Positions 16,734-26,064 of a DNA stretch of 64,000 nt are shown piece after piece (the stretch's first letter is position 1; every line of letters begins with the position of its first letter). Origin of the DNA: Ruminococcus sp. (GTDB lineage Bacteria > Bacillota > Clostridia > Oscillospirales > Ruminococcaceae); assembly GCA_017470905.1 (NCBI GenBank), contig JAFUXL010000009.1:62001-126000 (forward strand). Direction: 5' to 3'. The translations under genes and the position numbers were made by a program. The notes beneath the pieces are model-generated. The model was given only the letters and a program-made list of their open reading frames with translations. It was not told where the DNA came from and searched no databases.

Positions 16734-17454
16734 TGAAATACCCCCTCGGAGTTACCATTTTTCCCCGAATTACAGCCGTTTCGGAGTTTCCGACAAAAAC
16801 AGTCGTGAACATATCCACGCTTTCCTGCGAAAGCTCATTCAATGTCATAATTTTACTATTTTCTCCCTCTCTGCCGATATTTCTGACATAGCCGCAGACG
16901 GTTTCGGGAGACTTGTATTCGAGCATGATTTTGCAGGCTTTTGCGAGATAATCGGCTCTTTTTCGGGACGATGGGTTATAAATCACTATCGTAAAATCGG
17001 CTTGGGAGGCTAATCTAAGCCTTTTTTCGATTTTTTCGGGAGGGGTGAGCAGGTCGGAAAGGCTTATCACGGCGAAATCGTGCGTCAGGGGTGCGCCGAG
17101 GATTGCTCCGCCGCTGAGAGCCGCCGTCACGCCTGCGACTGCCACAATTTCCACGGACGGAAAATCCGCCGACATCTCAATGGCAAGCCCTGCCATTCCG
17201 TAGACGGAGCTGTCGCCGCTGCATACGAGAGCCGTGTTTTTTCCCGATTTAGCGCACTTTAAAGCCATTTTAACACGTTCCTTTTCCATTCTCATTCCCG
17301 TTGAAAGGAAGGTTTTTTCGGGAAAATATTTGGTTAAAATATCTGTATATGTAGTGTATCCCACAATTAAATCACTTGATTTTATGGCATTTTCAGCCTC
17401 CAAGGTCATTCCCTCACGGCTTCCGCAGCCAAATCCGACAACGTACAATTTCAT
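16726..17454 (-). CDS. cbiH: Cobalt-precorrin-3B C17-methyltransferase CbiH
   Basis: Tetrapyrrole methylase that methylates C17 and drives ring contraction in the anaerobic path. 242 residues with the family pattern: VVGFGCGSREGMTLEA at the N-terminus, CSGDSSVYGMAGLA (SAM loop), and IVIYNPSSRKRADYL near residue 160. It overlaps cbiG by 4 bases. Confidence 0.95.
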   Translation of the reverse strand: MKLYVVGFGCGSREGMTLEAENAIKSSDLIVGYTTYTDILTKYFPEKTFLSTGMRMEKERVKMALKCAKSGKNTALVCSGDSSVYGMAGLAIEMSADFPSVEIVAVAGVTAALSGGAILGAPLTHDFAVISLSDLLTPPEKIEKRLRLASQADFTIVIYNPSSRKRADYLAKACKIMLEYKSPETVCGYVRNIGREGENSKIMTLNELSQESVDMFTTVFVGNSETAVIRGKMVTPRGYFNV

Positions 17455-18482
17455 AAAATTTTCCTTTCAAAGTCGACAATTATTTCCCTTTCGGCGGCGG
17501 CAAGAGTTACCCCATTGGCGGCGCATTTGCCTATAATAAGCCGTCCGCCGCCGCAGACGGCACTTCTTTCGCAGATATTGTCAATGCCTGTTATTTTTTT
17601 CACAAACTCCGACCCCGAAAACTGACCGCTTACCTCCGCAAGTCTTTCAGCGGTGTAAAAAGTCGGTTTTACATCTATTTTTCGGCAAAATTCAAGAATA
17701 CCGCTTTCGTTTTCCTTAAGATTTACCGAAGAAACCGCACAGACCCTTTCGGGGAGGATTAAATTTTCACGCATGATTTTCAGAAAAAGGCTGTATATAG
17801 CCGAAAACGGGGTATTTCTCCTGCACCCTATACCGAGGGAGATATTTCTCGGAATAAGCCGAAGCGTCAGCGGAAAAGGCTTAAAATCGGGATTTGTGCC
17901 GATATATATGCCCGTACCGCAGATATTTTCCGTAATTTCGGGCGGCGGATTTCTGAACGGATAATCACAGGAAAAGCCGATTTTTTCGCCGTTCAGGACG
18001 GCGGCGGCAATTTTTTTTGCTTTTTCCATGTCGGTTATTATTAAATCATTTGCCTTTGCGAAGCTGTCGGGGGAAAATTTTCCGCCCGTATCGGTCGCTG
18101 TCGTTATCACGGGAATTGCCCCGATATGCGCTGAAATCAGCGATGTTAAGGCATTTGCGCCGCCCAAATGTCCCGAAATCAGAGAGATGACAAATTTTCC
18201 GCCCTCGTCAATCACCACGACAGCGGGGTCGGTGATTTTCGAGGAAATATGCGGTGCAATCGCCCTGACCGAAATTCCGCAGGCGCATACAAAAATAATC
18301 GCATCATAATTTGAAAATATCTCCGAAACAACGGCATACACACTGTCGAACGAAATGGCTGAACTGTCGGTATATCGCCTGAAACAGTATCTTTTAACCT
18401 CATGCCCGGCGGACAGCAGGACTTTTAATTCCGATGACAAAATTTTACCATTATTTGTCACGGAAACAACAGCGATATTCAT
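17451..18482 (-). CDS. cbiG: Cobalt-precorrin-5A hydrolase CbiG
   Basis: Opens the delta-lactone of cobalt-precorrin-5A and releases acetaldehyde. It has the N-terminal, middle and C-terminal CbiG domains: VFVCACGISVRAIAPHI-like segment near 90, DEGGKFVISLISGHLGGAN near 120, and a C-terminal domain with SLGIGCRRNTPF near 216. 343 residues, normal for unfused CbiG. It overlaps cbiF and cbiH by 4 bases each. Confidence 0.95.
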   Translation of the reverse strand: MNIAVVSVTNNGKILSSELKVLLSAGHEVKRYCFRRYTDSSAISFDSVYAVVSEIFSNYDAIIFVCACGISVRAIAPHISSKITDPAVVVIDEGGKFVISLISGHLGGANALTSLISAHIGAIPVITTATDTGGKFSPDSFAKANDLIITDMEKAKKIAAAVLNGEKIGFSCDYPFRNPPPEITENICGTGIYIGTNPDFKPFPLTLRLIPRNISLGIGCRRNTPFSAIYSLFLKIMRENLILPERVCAVSSVNLKENESGILEFCRKIDVKPTFYTAERLAEVSGQFSGSEFVKKITGIDNICERSAVCGGGRLIIGKCAANGVTLAAAEREIIVDFERKIL

Positions 18483-19228
18483 ATTTTCCTGAACTCCGTT
18501 TCAAAATCGGGGTCGTACAGTTTCGACAGGGAGTAATCATCTCCCAAAAAATTCCCGACAGTAATAAGTGCAGTCTTTCGGATATTGTATCTCCCGGCAG
18601 TTTCGGCAAGCTCCGAAACCCTGCACCGCAAAATTTTTTCATCCTCCCAGCTTGCCTTATAGACAATGGCGGCAGGAGTTTCGGGGGAATATCCGCCTTT
18701 TATCAGCTCATGCGATAATTTTTCAAGCATACCCGTACTTAAAAATATTACCATAGTCGAACCGTGAGCGGCAAGTTTTTGTATGCTTTCGCTTTCGGGG
18801 ACGGGTGTCCGCCCTGCCATTCGTGTAATTATCACGGTCTGCGAAACATCGGGGAGGGTATATTCAGCACGCAGAGCCGCCGCCGCACCGCAGAACGAAC
18901 TCACCCCCGGACAGATTTTATACTCAATGCCGAGAGAATTGAGCCTGTCCATCTGTTCACGCACCGCACCGTACAGCGACGGGTCGCCCGTATGCAGGCG
19001 AACGGTATTTTTTTCCGATTTTTCGGCATTTTCAATGGTATTTATCACTTCATCGAGGGTCATGCGTGAGCTGTCGAAAATCTCACATTCAGCCTTTGCG
19101 TATTTTAATAATTCGGGGTTCACGAGCGAGCCTGCATAGATAATCACGTCTGCGTTTTCGATTAAATTTTTGCCCCTTAAAGTTATGAGGTCAGCCGCAC
19201 CGCAGCCTGCGCCTACAAAATCAACCAT
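18479..19228 (-). CDS. cbiF: Cobalt-precorrin-4 C11-methyltransferase CbiF
   Basis: SAM-dependent methylation at C11. 249 residues with tetrapyrrole methylase blocks VDFVGAGCGAADLITLRG at the N-terminus, HTGDPSLYGAVREQMD (SAM loop) and PGVSSFCGAAAAL, which identify CobM/CbiF. Start and stop overlap both neighbours (8 and 4 bases). Confidence 0.95.
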   Translation of the reverse strand: MVDFVGAGCGAADLITLRGKNLIENADVIIYAGSLVNPELLKYAKAECEIFDSSRMTLDEVINTIENAEKSEKNTVRLHTGDPSLYGAVREQMDRLNSLGIEYKICPGVSSFCGAAAALRAEYTLPDVSQTVIITRMAGRTPVPESESIQKLAAHGSTMVIFLSTGMLEKLSHELIKGGYSPETPAAIVYKASWEDEKILRCRVSELAETAGRYNIRKTALITVGNFLGDDYSLSKLYDPDFETEFRKI

Positions 19229-20363
19229 TTTCTTCCTCCGAGATAAGATTTATAATTTCGTCCGCAAGAGATGTTTTCAGAACAAATTCGTGCCTGAAAG
19301 AGAATATCACCGCACCGATTTTAATCAAACCTGCAGATTTTACATTCAGATGATATTCAATTTTTTTAACCAGTGCGGAGAGAATTTCATTCATAAGACC
19401 CGTACCGTTCAGAATATCGAGTGCGGCATCTGCCGTTGCGCAGTCCTGAATTTGCTTTAAAACGTCCGTTCCGACACCTGCCATTACTCCGCACGAGGTC
19501 AATACCTCCATTCTGCCGTCCGCAAAGGCTGAATGCGTATTCATGATACCTGCTCCGAGCTTTACAAGCTTGCCGATATGCCCGACAATAAGAGCCGATT
19601 TAAAGCCGTATTCCTTTGCGCATTCGACAGCCTCGCCGATAAAATTACTGCATTTTACGCTGTTTTCGAGGGAAAAGGGCATACTATCCCGAATAAATGT
19701 TTCGCTGTAATTTCCGAGGGTCAGCAGTATATTCTCAATCCCCTGAGCCTTCAGCATTTTTGTCTCCGTGCGGATAGTCTGAATAAGCGCAGAATTGCTC
19801 ATAGGCTCGACTATTCCCGTTGTGCCTATTATGGATATGCCGCCGACTATGCCCATTCTCGGGTTATAGGTTTTAACGGCTATGCTCTCGCCCTGCGGTG
19901 CGGATATTTCCACACGAAAACCGCCCGAATATGCCGTATTTTCGGCGATTTCGGAAACAGCAGCCTCTATCATTCTTCTTGGGGTGGAATTTATGGCATA
20001 TTCGCCGACAGGCTGGTCGAGACCTGCCTTTGTGACAATTCCGATACCCTTGCCGCCCGTTATCTCAATTCCGTGGGAGATAAGCGACACACGGGCATAA
20101 ATCTCGATACCCGAAGTTATATCGGGGTCGTCACCGCCGTCCTTTACAATTGCGCACGAGGCATAATCTCCGCCGATTTCGGGATTTATTACACTCAGGT
20201 GCAGCGGTGTGCTGTCGGGGGTGATTATATCGGAAAAATCGGTTATTTTCCCTGTTATGAGCATATAAGCCGAAGCCCTTGCCGCCGCCGCCGCACAAGA
20301 ACCCGTAGTATAACCGCACCTTAATTTTTTATTTCCGACAAAAACCAGTCTTTCGGGCATCAT
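19221..20363 (-). CDS. cbiD: Cobalt-precorrin-5B C1-methyltransferase CbiD
   Basis: Methylates C1, a step specific to the anaerobic route. 380 residues. Conserved blocks: LRCGYTTGSCAAAAARA near the N-terminus, TKAGLDQPVGEYAINSTPR, GIVGGISIIGTTGIVEPMS, and LIVGHIGKLVKLGAGIMNTHS toward the C-terminus. Together with cbiG and cbiK it marks the pathway as cobalt-early. Confidence 0.96.
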   Translation of the reverse strand: MMPERLVFVGNKKLRCGYTTGSCAAAAARASAYMLITGKITDFSDIITPDSTPLHLSVINPEIGGDYASCAIVKDGGDDPDITSGIEIYARVSLISHGIEITGGKGIGIVTKAGLDQPVGEYAINSTPRRMIEAAVSEIAENTAYSGGFRVEISAPQGESIAVKTYNPRMGIVGGISIIGTTGIVEPMSNSALIQTIRTETKMLKAQGIENILLTLGNYSETFIRDSMPFSLENSVKCSNFIGEAVECAKEYGFKSALIVGHIGKLVKLGAGIMNTHSAFADGRMEVLTSCGVMAGVGTDVLKQIQDCATADAALDILNGTGLMNEILSALVKKIEYHLNVKSAGLIKIGAVIFSFRHEFVLKTSLADEIINLISEEENG

Positions 20364-21034
20364 AGGACAATAAATACCGTGAAATAGCCGAATGAGCCGG
20401 CTATATCATTTCCTTTCAATATTTTCTGATTTTCAAGACCGCAGTTTTCGACAGCATATGTCTTTTCAAGCAAATCCGTTTCCTTTAGCATACTAATCAG
20501 TTTATCCGTATTCCTGCCGCATTTCATGATAATCTTAGTGCCGTATGAATTAAGCAGAGTTTTCATATCGTCACAGTCGAAAGGAATAATTATTATCGGC
20601 TTATTTTTATCCGCAAGGCTTATTCCGCACTCATTGGCGCACGCACAGAAGCTGGTTACACCTGCACATTTCACCACCTCAAAGCCCGTTTCTGCGACAA
20701 TATCCCCGATGTACGAGAATGTGGAGTATATCGAAATATCCCCCAAATTCAGCATGGCAACATCGCTGAAATTCAGTTCACGGCAGATATTTTCGGCTAT
20801 GCTCAGATAATTATTATTTAAAATATCCTCGTCCTTCGACATCGGAAAATCCGCATAGATTATTTTTTTATCCGAAAGGTCAGTTATCTTTTCGGCGACT
20901 GACAGGGCAAAGGACTCACTTTTTGTCCGAGGGGCGACAATGACGGGGCATTTTTCTATTATCCGCACGGCTTTAAGGGTAATCAGCTCCGGGTCGCCCG
21001 AACCGATACTCACGCCGTAAAATATGCCCATCAA
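20360..21034 (-). CDS. cbiL: Cobalt-precorrin-2 C20-methyltransferase CbiL
   Basis: First ring methylation after cobalt insertion. 224 residues with VSIGSGDPELITLKAVR at the N-terminus, LGDISIYSTFSYI (SAM loop) and a C-terminal NCGLENQKI segment. It overlaps the rsmA stop by 4 bases, so the first dedicated B12 gene is translationally coupled to a housekeeping rRNA methylase. Confidence 0.95.
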   Translation of the reverse strand: MMGIFYGVSIGSGDPELITLKAVRIIEKCPVIVAPRTKSESFALSVAEKITDLSDKKIIYADFPMSKDEDILNNNYLSIAENICRELNFSDVAMLNLGDISIYSTFSYIGDIVAETGFEVVKCAGVTSFCACANECGISLADKNKPIIIIPFDCDDMKTLLNSYGTKIIMKCGRNTDKLISMLKETDLLEKTYAVENCGLENQKILKGNDIAGSFGYFTVFIVL

Positions 21035-21882
21035 GATTTATTCAGCCTTAAGGACAAATCCATAAGCTGCTCCATGTTAAGCTGTTCGATGCGTGAATTT
21101 TCGGAAAGACCGATATTCCTCAATCCTGAATATACCTCCTGCTTGTCAATTCCGAGCTGGGAGAGCGAATTTACAAGGGTTTTCCGTCTCTGAGAGAAGC
21201 CTGCCTTTATCATTTTAAAGAAAAATTTCTCCTGATTTTCGTCAAGTCTCCTGTCATGGTTTATATTTATTCTTATGACAGCGGAGTCAACATTCGGGGA
21301 GGGCATGAAATTCCCCCTCGAAACACCGAATAATTTTTCCGCATTGCCGTAATAATTCACACCTACCGTTATAGCCCCCGCATTTCTGGTTCCGATTTCG
21401 GCACAAATCCTGTCGGCAGCCTCTTTCTGCACCATGACGGTTATCGACTTTATGGGGAGATTATTTTCGAGGAGCATCATAATCACGGGGGAGGTTATAT
21501 AATACGGAAGATTTGCGCACACGGCGACTTTAAGCCCTTTAAACTCTTCATTGATTATATCGTGCAGACTGCATTTCATTACATCTTCATTAATTATTTT
21601 AATATTGTCAAATTCGGCAAGAGTTTCGCTGAGTACGGGCATAAGTCTTTTGTCAATCTCTATCGCCGTGACCTTGTCGGCACGCAGGGCGAGTTCCTTG
21701 GTGAGAACGCCTATCCCCGTACCGATTTCGAGTATGCCGAAGCCCTTTTGAGCGTTTCCGTATTCGGCGATTTTGGGGCATATATCGGGATTGATTATAA
21801 AATTCTGACCGAGACTTTTCGAGAAATTAAAGCCGTTTCTCGACATAACATCTTTTATTGTGCTGATACTGGTTAAATTCAT
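21031..21882 (-). CDS. rsmA: 16S rRNA dimethyladenosine transferase RsmA (KsgA)
   Basis: Dimethylates two adjacent adenines in the 3' hairpin of 16S rRNA. 283 residues with SLGQNFIINPDI at the N-terminus, SAM motif LEIGTGIGVLTKEL and the catalytic NLPYYITSPVI block. It lies at the 5' end of the overlapping B12 gene run and 2 bases after the small unknown gene, so it may share their transcript. Confidence 0.96.
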   Translation of the reverse strand: MNLTSISTIKDVMSRNGFNFSKSLGQNFIINPDICPKIAEYGNAQKGFGILEIGTGIGVLTKELALRADKVTAIEIDKRLMPVLSETLAEFDNIKIINEDVMKCSLHDIINEEFKGLKVAVCANLPYYITSPVIMMLLENNLPIKSITVMVQKEAADRICAEIGTRNAGAITVGVNYYGNAEKLFGVSRGNFMPSPNVDSAVIRININHDRRLDENQEKFFFKMIKAGFSQRRKTLVNSLSQLGIDKQEVYSGLRNIGLSENSRIEQLNMEQLMDLSLRLNKS

Positions 21883-21884
21883 AA

Positions 21885-22148
21885 TTATACCTTATGTTTT
21901 TCTTTGTCTTTAAATTCGCTTTGCTTTGCGTCGTTTATCTTATTCATATCGTTTACTAGGTAGTCGGCACTGCGGTATGAACGCTGAAAGTCCGTATCGC
22001 TGAAATAGAATTTAAGGTCAACAAATTCGCCGTCAATGATAATGTCAACACCGCTTATCTGTCTGCCCGTGTATTTTTTTCTGCCGTACTCGATGTACTC
22101 ATCGATTTCCTGCCGGCACATATTTCCGCCTTTAACATTAACCCTCAT
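21885..22148 (-). CDS. Small protein of unknown function, 87 residues
   Basis: Not recognised. The ATG at 22148 has a very good ribosome site (AGGGAGGT, 5 bases away), so the longer frame to 22169 is not needed. The protein is hydrophilic, with basic and acidic patches, VDIIIDGEFVDLKFYFSD in the middle and a Lys-rich C-terminus (EFKDKEKHKV). No membrane segment or signal. It overlaps the FAD-enzyme gene by 11 bases and ends 2 bases before rsmA. Confidence 0.75.
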   Translation of the reverse strand: MRVNVKGGNMCRQEIDEYIEYGRKKYTGRQISGVDIIIDGEFVDLKFYFSDTDFQRSYRSADYLVNDMNKINDAKQSEFKDKEKHKV

Positions 22149-23724
22149 ACTTACCTCCCTGTAAATCAATAACTGCCTCGGCGCATTTCATTCCGTCAAC
22201 CGCAGCGGAAACTATCCCCCCTGCGTAGCCTGCGCCCTCTCCGCACGGGAAAATACCTTTCACCGAAACGGATTGCAGATTTTCATTTCTCAATATCCTG
22301 ACAGGAGAGCTGCTCCTGCTCTCGACACCCGTCAGAACCGCACATGGGCTGTCGAAGCCCTTTATTTTCCTGCCCATTTCGGGTATGCCGAGCCTTAAGC
22401 TTTCGCACACAAAATCGGGGAGATATTCATCGGGGAGAGCATAACCGCATGACGGCTTATAGGACGGAACGACCAATTTCCCTGCCGCCTTTATTCCCAG
22501 TAAATCCCCGACAGTGCATACGGGGGCTGAATAACCGCCGCCGCCTGCGACAAAGGCTTTTTCCTCAATCTCCCTCTGAAAATACATACCTGCAAGCGGA
22601 TGAGGACTTTTAAAATCCGCTGTATTTATATTAACGAGCAGTGCGCTGTTGGAATTTTCGGCATTGCGTGCAAAACAACTCATGCCGTTGACCGCAAGCC
22701 TGCCCTCCTCGGAAGATGCCGCCATGACCTCACCGCCCGGACACATACAGAAGGTATACAAAGTCCTGCCGTTGGGAAGATGCTCCGCAAGCTTGTAATC
22801 GGCGGCTTTCAGTGTGGGATTGCCTGCAAATGCGCCGTACATGGATTTGTCAATATCTTTTCTGCGGTGTTCAATTCTCACGCCCACGGCAAAATTTTTC
22901 TGCGCAAGGGATATATTTTTATCATACAGCAATTCAAAAACATCTCTTGCGCTGTGACCCGAAGCAAGTATGAGATTGTGCGTATTTATGCCGGACAATT
23001 CCCCGTTTTTCCTGTACGAAACGGACGAGATACAATTATTTCCGTCCGTATCAAATCCGCAGAACTCAGCCCCGAAAATAACCTCTCCGCCGAGGGAGAT
23101 AACTCTTTTTCTAAGATTTTTGACGGTTTCACGCAGCTTGTCCGTGCCGATGTGGGGTTTTGCAAGGTATAATATCTCATAGGGCGCACCAAATTCCACA
23201 AGTTTTTCAAAAATCCAGCGTATGCGCCTGTCCTTTATGCCCGTGGTTAATTTTCCGTCCGAAAAAGTACCTGCTCCGCCCTCGCCGAACTGAACATTAT
23301 TGTTTATGTTTAAAACTCCCGTCCTGCGGAAGTTTTCAACAGCCTCAGTCCTGCTGTCAACATCGCCGCCCCTTTCGAGGACAATCGGTCTTGCCCCCGA
23401 CATGGAAAGAACCAGAGCCGCAAACATTCCTGCGGGGCCAAAGCCCACGATAACGGGTCTTTCGCAGTTTATGGGGACGTATTTTATTTTGTACCCGTAT
23501 TTTTCAACGGGAACGGAATTTTTAATATGCAGCTTATCCTCATTTTTGGCGGAAATATCGACCGATATAATAAAATGAACGTCCGATTTTTTTCTTGCGT
23601 CAACCGATTTTTTCGAGAGCCTTGCGGAATATAATTTATTAATCCCGAATTTTTTCATACAAAAGCTTTCGAGGTTATCGAAATCAAAATCAAGCGGAAC
23701 TTTTATATTATTTATTCTAATCAT
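22138..23724 (-). CDS. NAD(P)/FAD-dependent dehydrogenase (COG2509 type)
   Basis: Predicted flavoprotein of 528 residues. An N-terminal domain of about 90 residues precedes an FAD-binding motif VIVGFGPAGMFAALVLS near 95-111; GEGGAGTFSDGKLTTG and CMCPGGEVMAASSEEG are typical of this uncharacterised family, and the C-terminus has PCGEGAGYAGGIVSAAVDG, the second FAD block. Substrate unknown. No convincing Shine-Dalgarno precedes the ATG; instead two tandem family C repeats end 8 bases before it. Confidence 0.88.
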   Translation of the reverse strand: MIRINNIKVPLDFDFDNLESFCMKKFGINKLYSARLSKKSVDARKKSDVHFIISVDISAKNEDKLHIKNSVPVEKYGYKIKYVPINCERPVIVGFGPAGMFAALVLSMSGARPIVLERGGDVDSRTEAVENFRRTGVLNINNNVQFGEGGAGTFSDGKLTTGIKDRRIRWIFEKLVEFGAPYEILYLAKPHIGTDKLRETVKNLRKRVISLGGEVIFGAEFCGFDTDGNNCISSVSYRKNGELSGINTHNLILASGHSARDVFELLYDKNISLAQKNFAVGVRIEHRRKDIDKSMYGAFAGNPTLKAADYKLAEHLPNGRTLYTFCMCPGGEVMAASSEEGRLAVNGMSCFARNAENSNSALLVNINTADFKSPHPLAGMYFQREIEEKAFVAGGGGYSAPVCTVGDLLGIKAAGKLVVPSYKPSCGYALPDEYLPDFVCESLRLGIPEMGRKIKGFDSPCAVLTGVESRSSSPVRILRNENLQSVSVKGIFPCGEGAGYAGGIVSAAVDGMKCAEAVIDLQGGKYEG

Positions 23725-23732
23725 ATTTAAAA

Positions 23733-23830
23733 TGGGGGAACGCCGCCGTTAAAGCCTTGTGTCTCCGTTCACTCCGCAAAGCTGTGTTCACTCCCGACAC
23801 AAGAGTGGCTTTTCCCCCAAGCCCCCTTTC
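23733..23830 (-). repeat. Family C element, copy 2a (before the FAD dehydrogenase)
   Basis: Minus-strand sense: outer stem here is GGGGGAA with TTCCCCC instead of the AAATTTTCGCC type. P2 is CTTGTGTC/GACACAAG, perfect. The two GTGAAC boxes flank CAGCTTTGCGGA; in the sister copy 2b this loop can form CGCA-GCTT-TGCG. Ends 8 bases before the ATG at 23724. Confidence 0.85.
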
Positions 23831-23834
23831 TAAA

Positions 23835-23930
23835 TGTGGGAACACCGCCGTTAAAGCCCTGTGTCTCCGTTCACTCCGCAAAGCTGCGTTCACTCCCGAC
23901 ACAAGAGCGGCTTTTCCCCCAAGCCCCCTT
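23835..23930 (-). repeat. Family C element, copy 2b (tandem with 2a)
   Basis: Near-identical tandem duplicate of copy 2a, about 102 bases upstream of it, with P2 CTTGTGTC/GACACAGG and apical CGCA-GCTT-TGCG. The few differences (for example CGCAGC against CACAGC in the loop) suggest a fairly recent duplication. Confidence 0.85.
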
Positions 23931-23931
23931 T

Positions 23932-23968
23932 TTAATTATGAATTATGAATTATAAATTATGCATTATT
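23932..23968. repeat. Family A AT-rich repeat overlapping a gene end
   Basis: Run of AATTATG words at the 3' end of the next flavoprotein gene; the last codons and stop of that gene lie inside it. Confidence 0.7.
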
Positions 23969-25189
23969 TAAGCTTTTGCCGCAGTTTCTGCCTGCCGTTA
24001 TGCCCGATGACCATGCAAACTGTAGGTTAAATCCTCCGCAGTCGCCGACCGTATCGAGAATTTCACCGCAGAAATAAACTCCCCTGTGCAGCTTAGACTC
24101 AAGATTATTGTCTATGCAATCGGCATGAATACCGCCGTATGTTGACTGGGCATTCTGCCATGAGGAACAGCCCGTCACATTAAATCCAAGGTTTTTAATT
24201 CCCCCTGCAAGGAGTTTTATATCATTGTCCGAAAGGGATTTGATTTTATCGCTCAAAGGCTTTCCGAGGATATTTTTGACGAGATAGACGGATAAATTCT
24301 TGACAAAAGCCCCCGTTATCATTTCCTCAATCGGATAACCGGCTCTTTTTTTCCGTATCGAAAAAAGATAGTCTGCCAGCTGATTTTCGTCCATATGCGG
24401 CATTATATCAGCCCTCAGAACCAGATTTTCATAATCACGGAAAAGATATGCAAGGTTGAAAACGCACACCCCCGAAATTGTATTTTCGTTGAACTGAATT
24501 TCGCCCTTTTCGGTGCGGAGGATTTTTCCGCCGCTCAATGCCGATATACTGCCCTTTGCACGGACACCTTTAAGCCCTTTCAGTTGCATGGGATTGACTT
24601 TAAGCGGAGCGACTGCCGGGCATATATCGCTTATCTTATAGCCCATATTTTTCAGAATGCGCAGCATTGAGCCGTCCGTGCCGAATGAAGTACCTGCACA
24701 GCCTCCTGCGGCGATTATTAATTTCCTGCAATAAATTTCATCATCTGCCGAAGATACAACAAAGCCGTTTTCGGTCTGTCTCAGTGAATTTACATCGAAA
24801 CCGCATACTTCACTGATATTCATTTCCTGAATTTTGAGCCTTAAAGCGTTCAGTACGGTCGAAGAGCTGTTGCTTGACGGATATATTCCGCCCTCTCTCC
24901 CCTCGCTGCCCGTTACACATAATACACCGAGATTTTCGGTAAAAAATTCATAATAACCGGGAGCGTTGTTTATTATCTCCATAGCATTTACAGAGCCGTG
25001 GTAATTCCGTGGAGACAGGCTGATATTGCTCAGATTGCATTTGCCGTTGCCCGTGGCGATTATTTTCTTTCCGCACCGTGGGAGCTTTTCGAGTATTGAA
25101 ACTTCCGCAGACGGGCATGATTTCTTAGCCTCGATTGCGGCGGAAAGCCCCGATGCGCCGCCGCCTATCACGGCTATGTCCGTATTCAT
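23957..25189 (-). CDS. BaiN/HI0933-like flavoprotein
   Basis: NAD(P)/FAD-dependent oxidoreductase of 410 residues. FAD motif IAVIGGGASGLSAAIEA at 6-22, KKIIATGNGKCNLSN at about 43-57, and C-terminal CGEILDTVGDCGGFNLQFAWSSG, which closes the FAD site and is diagnostic of this family. Substrate unknown; relatives include a bile-acid reductase and many uncharacterised proteins, so no reaction is assigned. AGGTGA precedes the ATG, and the gene abuts the metallophosphoesterase stop. Confidence 0.88.
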   Translation of the reverse strand: MNTDIAVIGGGASGLSAAIEAKKSCPSAEVSILEKLPRCGKKIIATGNGKCNLSNISLSPRNYHGSVNAMEIINNAPGYYEFFTENLGVLCVTGSEGREGGIYPSSNSSSTVLNALRLKIQEMNISEVCGFDVNSLRQTENGFVVSSADDEIYCRKLIIAAGGCAGTSFGTDGSMLRILKNMGYKISDICPAVAPLKVNPMQLKGLKGVRAKGSISALSGGKILRTEKGEIQFNENTISGVCVFNLAYLFRDYENLVLRADIMPHMDENQLADYLFSIRKKRAGYPIEEMITGAFVKNLSVYLVKNILGKPLSDKIKSLSDNDIKLLAGGIKNLGFNVTGCSSWQNAQSTYGGIHADCIDNNLESKLHRGVYFCGEILDTVGDCGGFNLQFAWSSGITAGRNCGKSLNNA

Positions 25190-26050
25190 TCAATCACCTG
25201 CCTTTATATCAATTACTGCGACTTCGGGGCGGTTGTTGAACCTTATGGGTGCAGGAGAGTCGCCTATGCCCGAAGTTATGAACATTGCACCGCCCTTATA
25301 TTCAAACCAGCCCTTGTCGTATATATTTTTATATCCCTTTAATTCGGGGAAATAAATCCCCGAATACGGGTCGTATACAGTACCGCCCCCGAAAGGAAGC
25401 TGTATCATTCCGCCGTGGGTATCGGCGCACAATGTCAAATCCGCACCGAAAAGCGAAAATTTTTCATAATTCGGTATATGCGCCATGAGGATATTATAAC
25501 AGCTGCCGTCCGTCTGAAATTCGTTTCGCAGGTCAAATGTCGGGCTGTAGTATGCGTTGTCAATGCCAATTATGTTGAAAACATTATTTCTGATTGTGAT
25601 ATATTCGTTTCTGTAGCACAGGACATGAACGCCCGTTTCGGATAGCTTATTCATATAATCCTTGCCGTTGTCATGCTCTCCGGGGACGAAAAATGTCGGA
25701 TAGCCCGAAGCGATGAGCATATCGGCGAGGTCAAGGGGTATCTGTATAATATCATCGCTGCTGCCCCTTGAATACATATCGCCGAGGATAAAAACCATGT
25801 CGGGATTTGCGCCGTTTATTTTCCTGAAAACCGTTTCACTGCCCATGCCGTTTCTGTGGGCGTGCATATCGGCTATGACGGCTATTCTCACATCAGAAGA
25901 TATTTTACTTGAATAAACCGAAGATTTGTTTAATTTCAGCGTATAATTATTAAAATACCATACAAAAAACAATACGATACAAAAAATTATAAAACCTGCC
26001 GTCTGCCTTCTCTTTTTCTTTATGGCTCTTATATTTTTCTTTTCTGCCAT
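25190..26050 (-). CDS. Membrane-anchored metallophosphoesterase
   Basis: 286 residues: a basic N-terminus, one membrane helix at about 18-35, then a calcineurin-like phosphoesterase domain outside the membrane. Metal ligands are visible as DMHAH (Asp61, His63), GDMYSRG (Asp91), GEHD (124-127), and further His in the MAHIP and DTHGG blocks. Resembles YkuE/YaeI-type enzymes, some of which act on lipid pyrophosphates; the exact substrate is not known. It starts 14 bases after the MscS gene. Confidence 0.88.
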   Translation of the reverse strand: MAEKKNIRAIKKKRRQTAGFIIFCIVLFFVWYFNNYTLKLNKSSVYSSKISSDVRIAVIADMHAHRNGMGSETVFRKINGANPDMVFILGDMYSRGSSDDIIQIPLDLADMLIASGYPTFFVPGEHDNGKDYMNKLSETGVHVLCYRNEYITIRNNVFNIIGIDNAYYSPTFDLRNEFQTDGSCYNILMAHIPNYEKFSLFGADLTLCADTHGGMIQLPFGGGTVYDPYSGIYFPELKGYKNIYDKGWFEYKGGAMFITSGIGDSPAPIRFNNRPEVAVIDIKAGD

Positions 26051-26064
26051 GTAAATCCTCTTAA

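Noticed and set aside
21885-22148. Assignment of the small gene to anaerobic ribonucleotide reductase or another named family
   Set aside because: Only a vague likeness in the charged C-terminus; not enough to name it.
23717-23902. Repeat-rich peptide (two RSERRH-containing units) before the FAD dehydrogenase
   Set aside because: It is the antisense translation of two tandem family C elements, not a protein.
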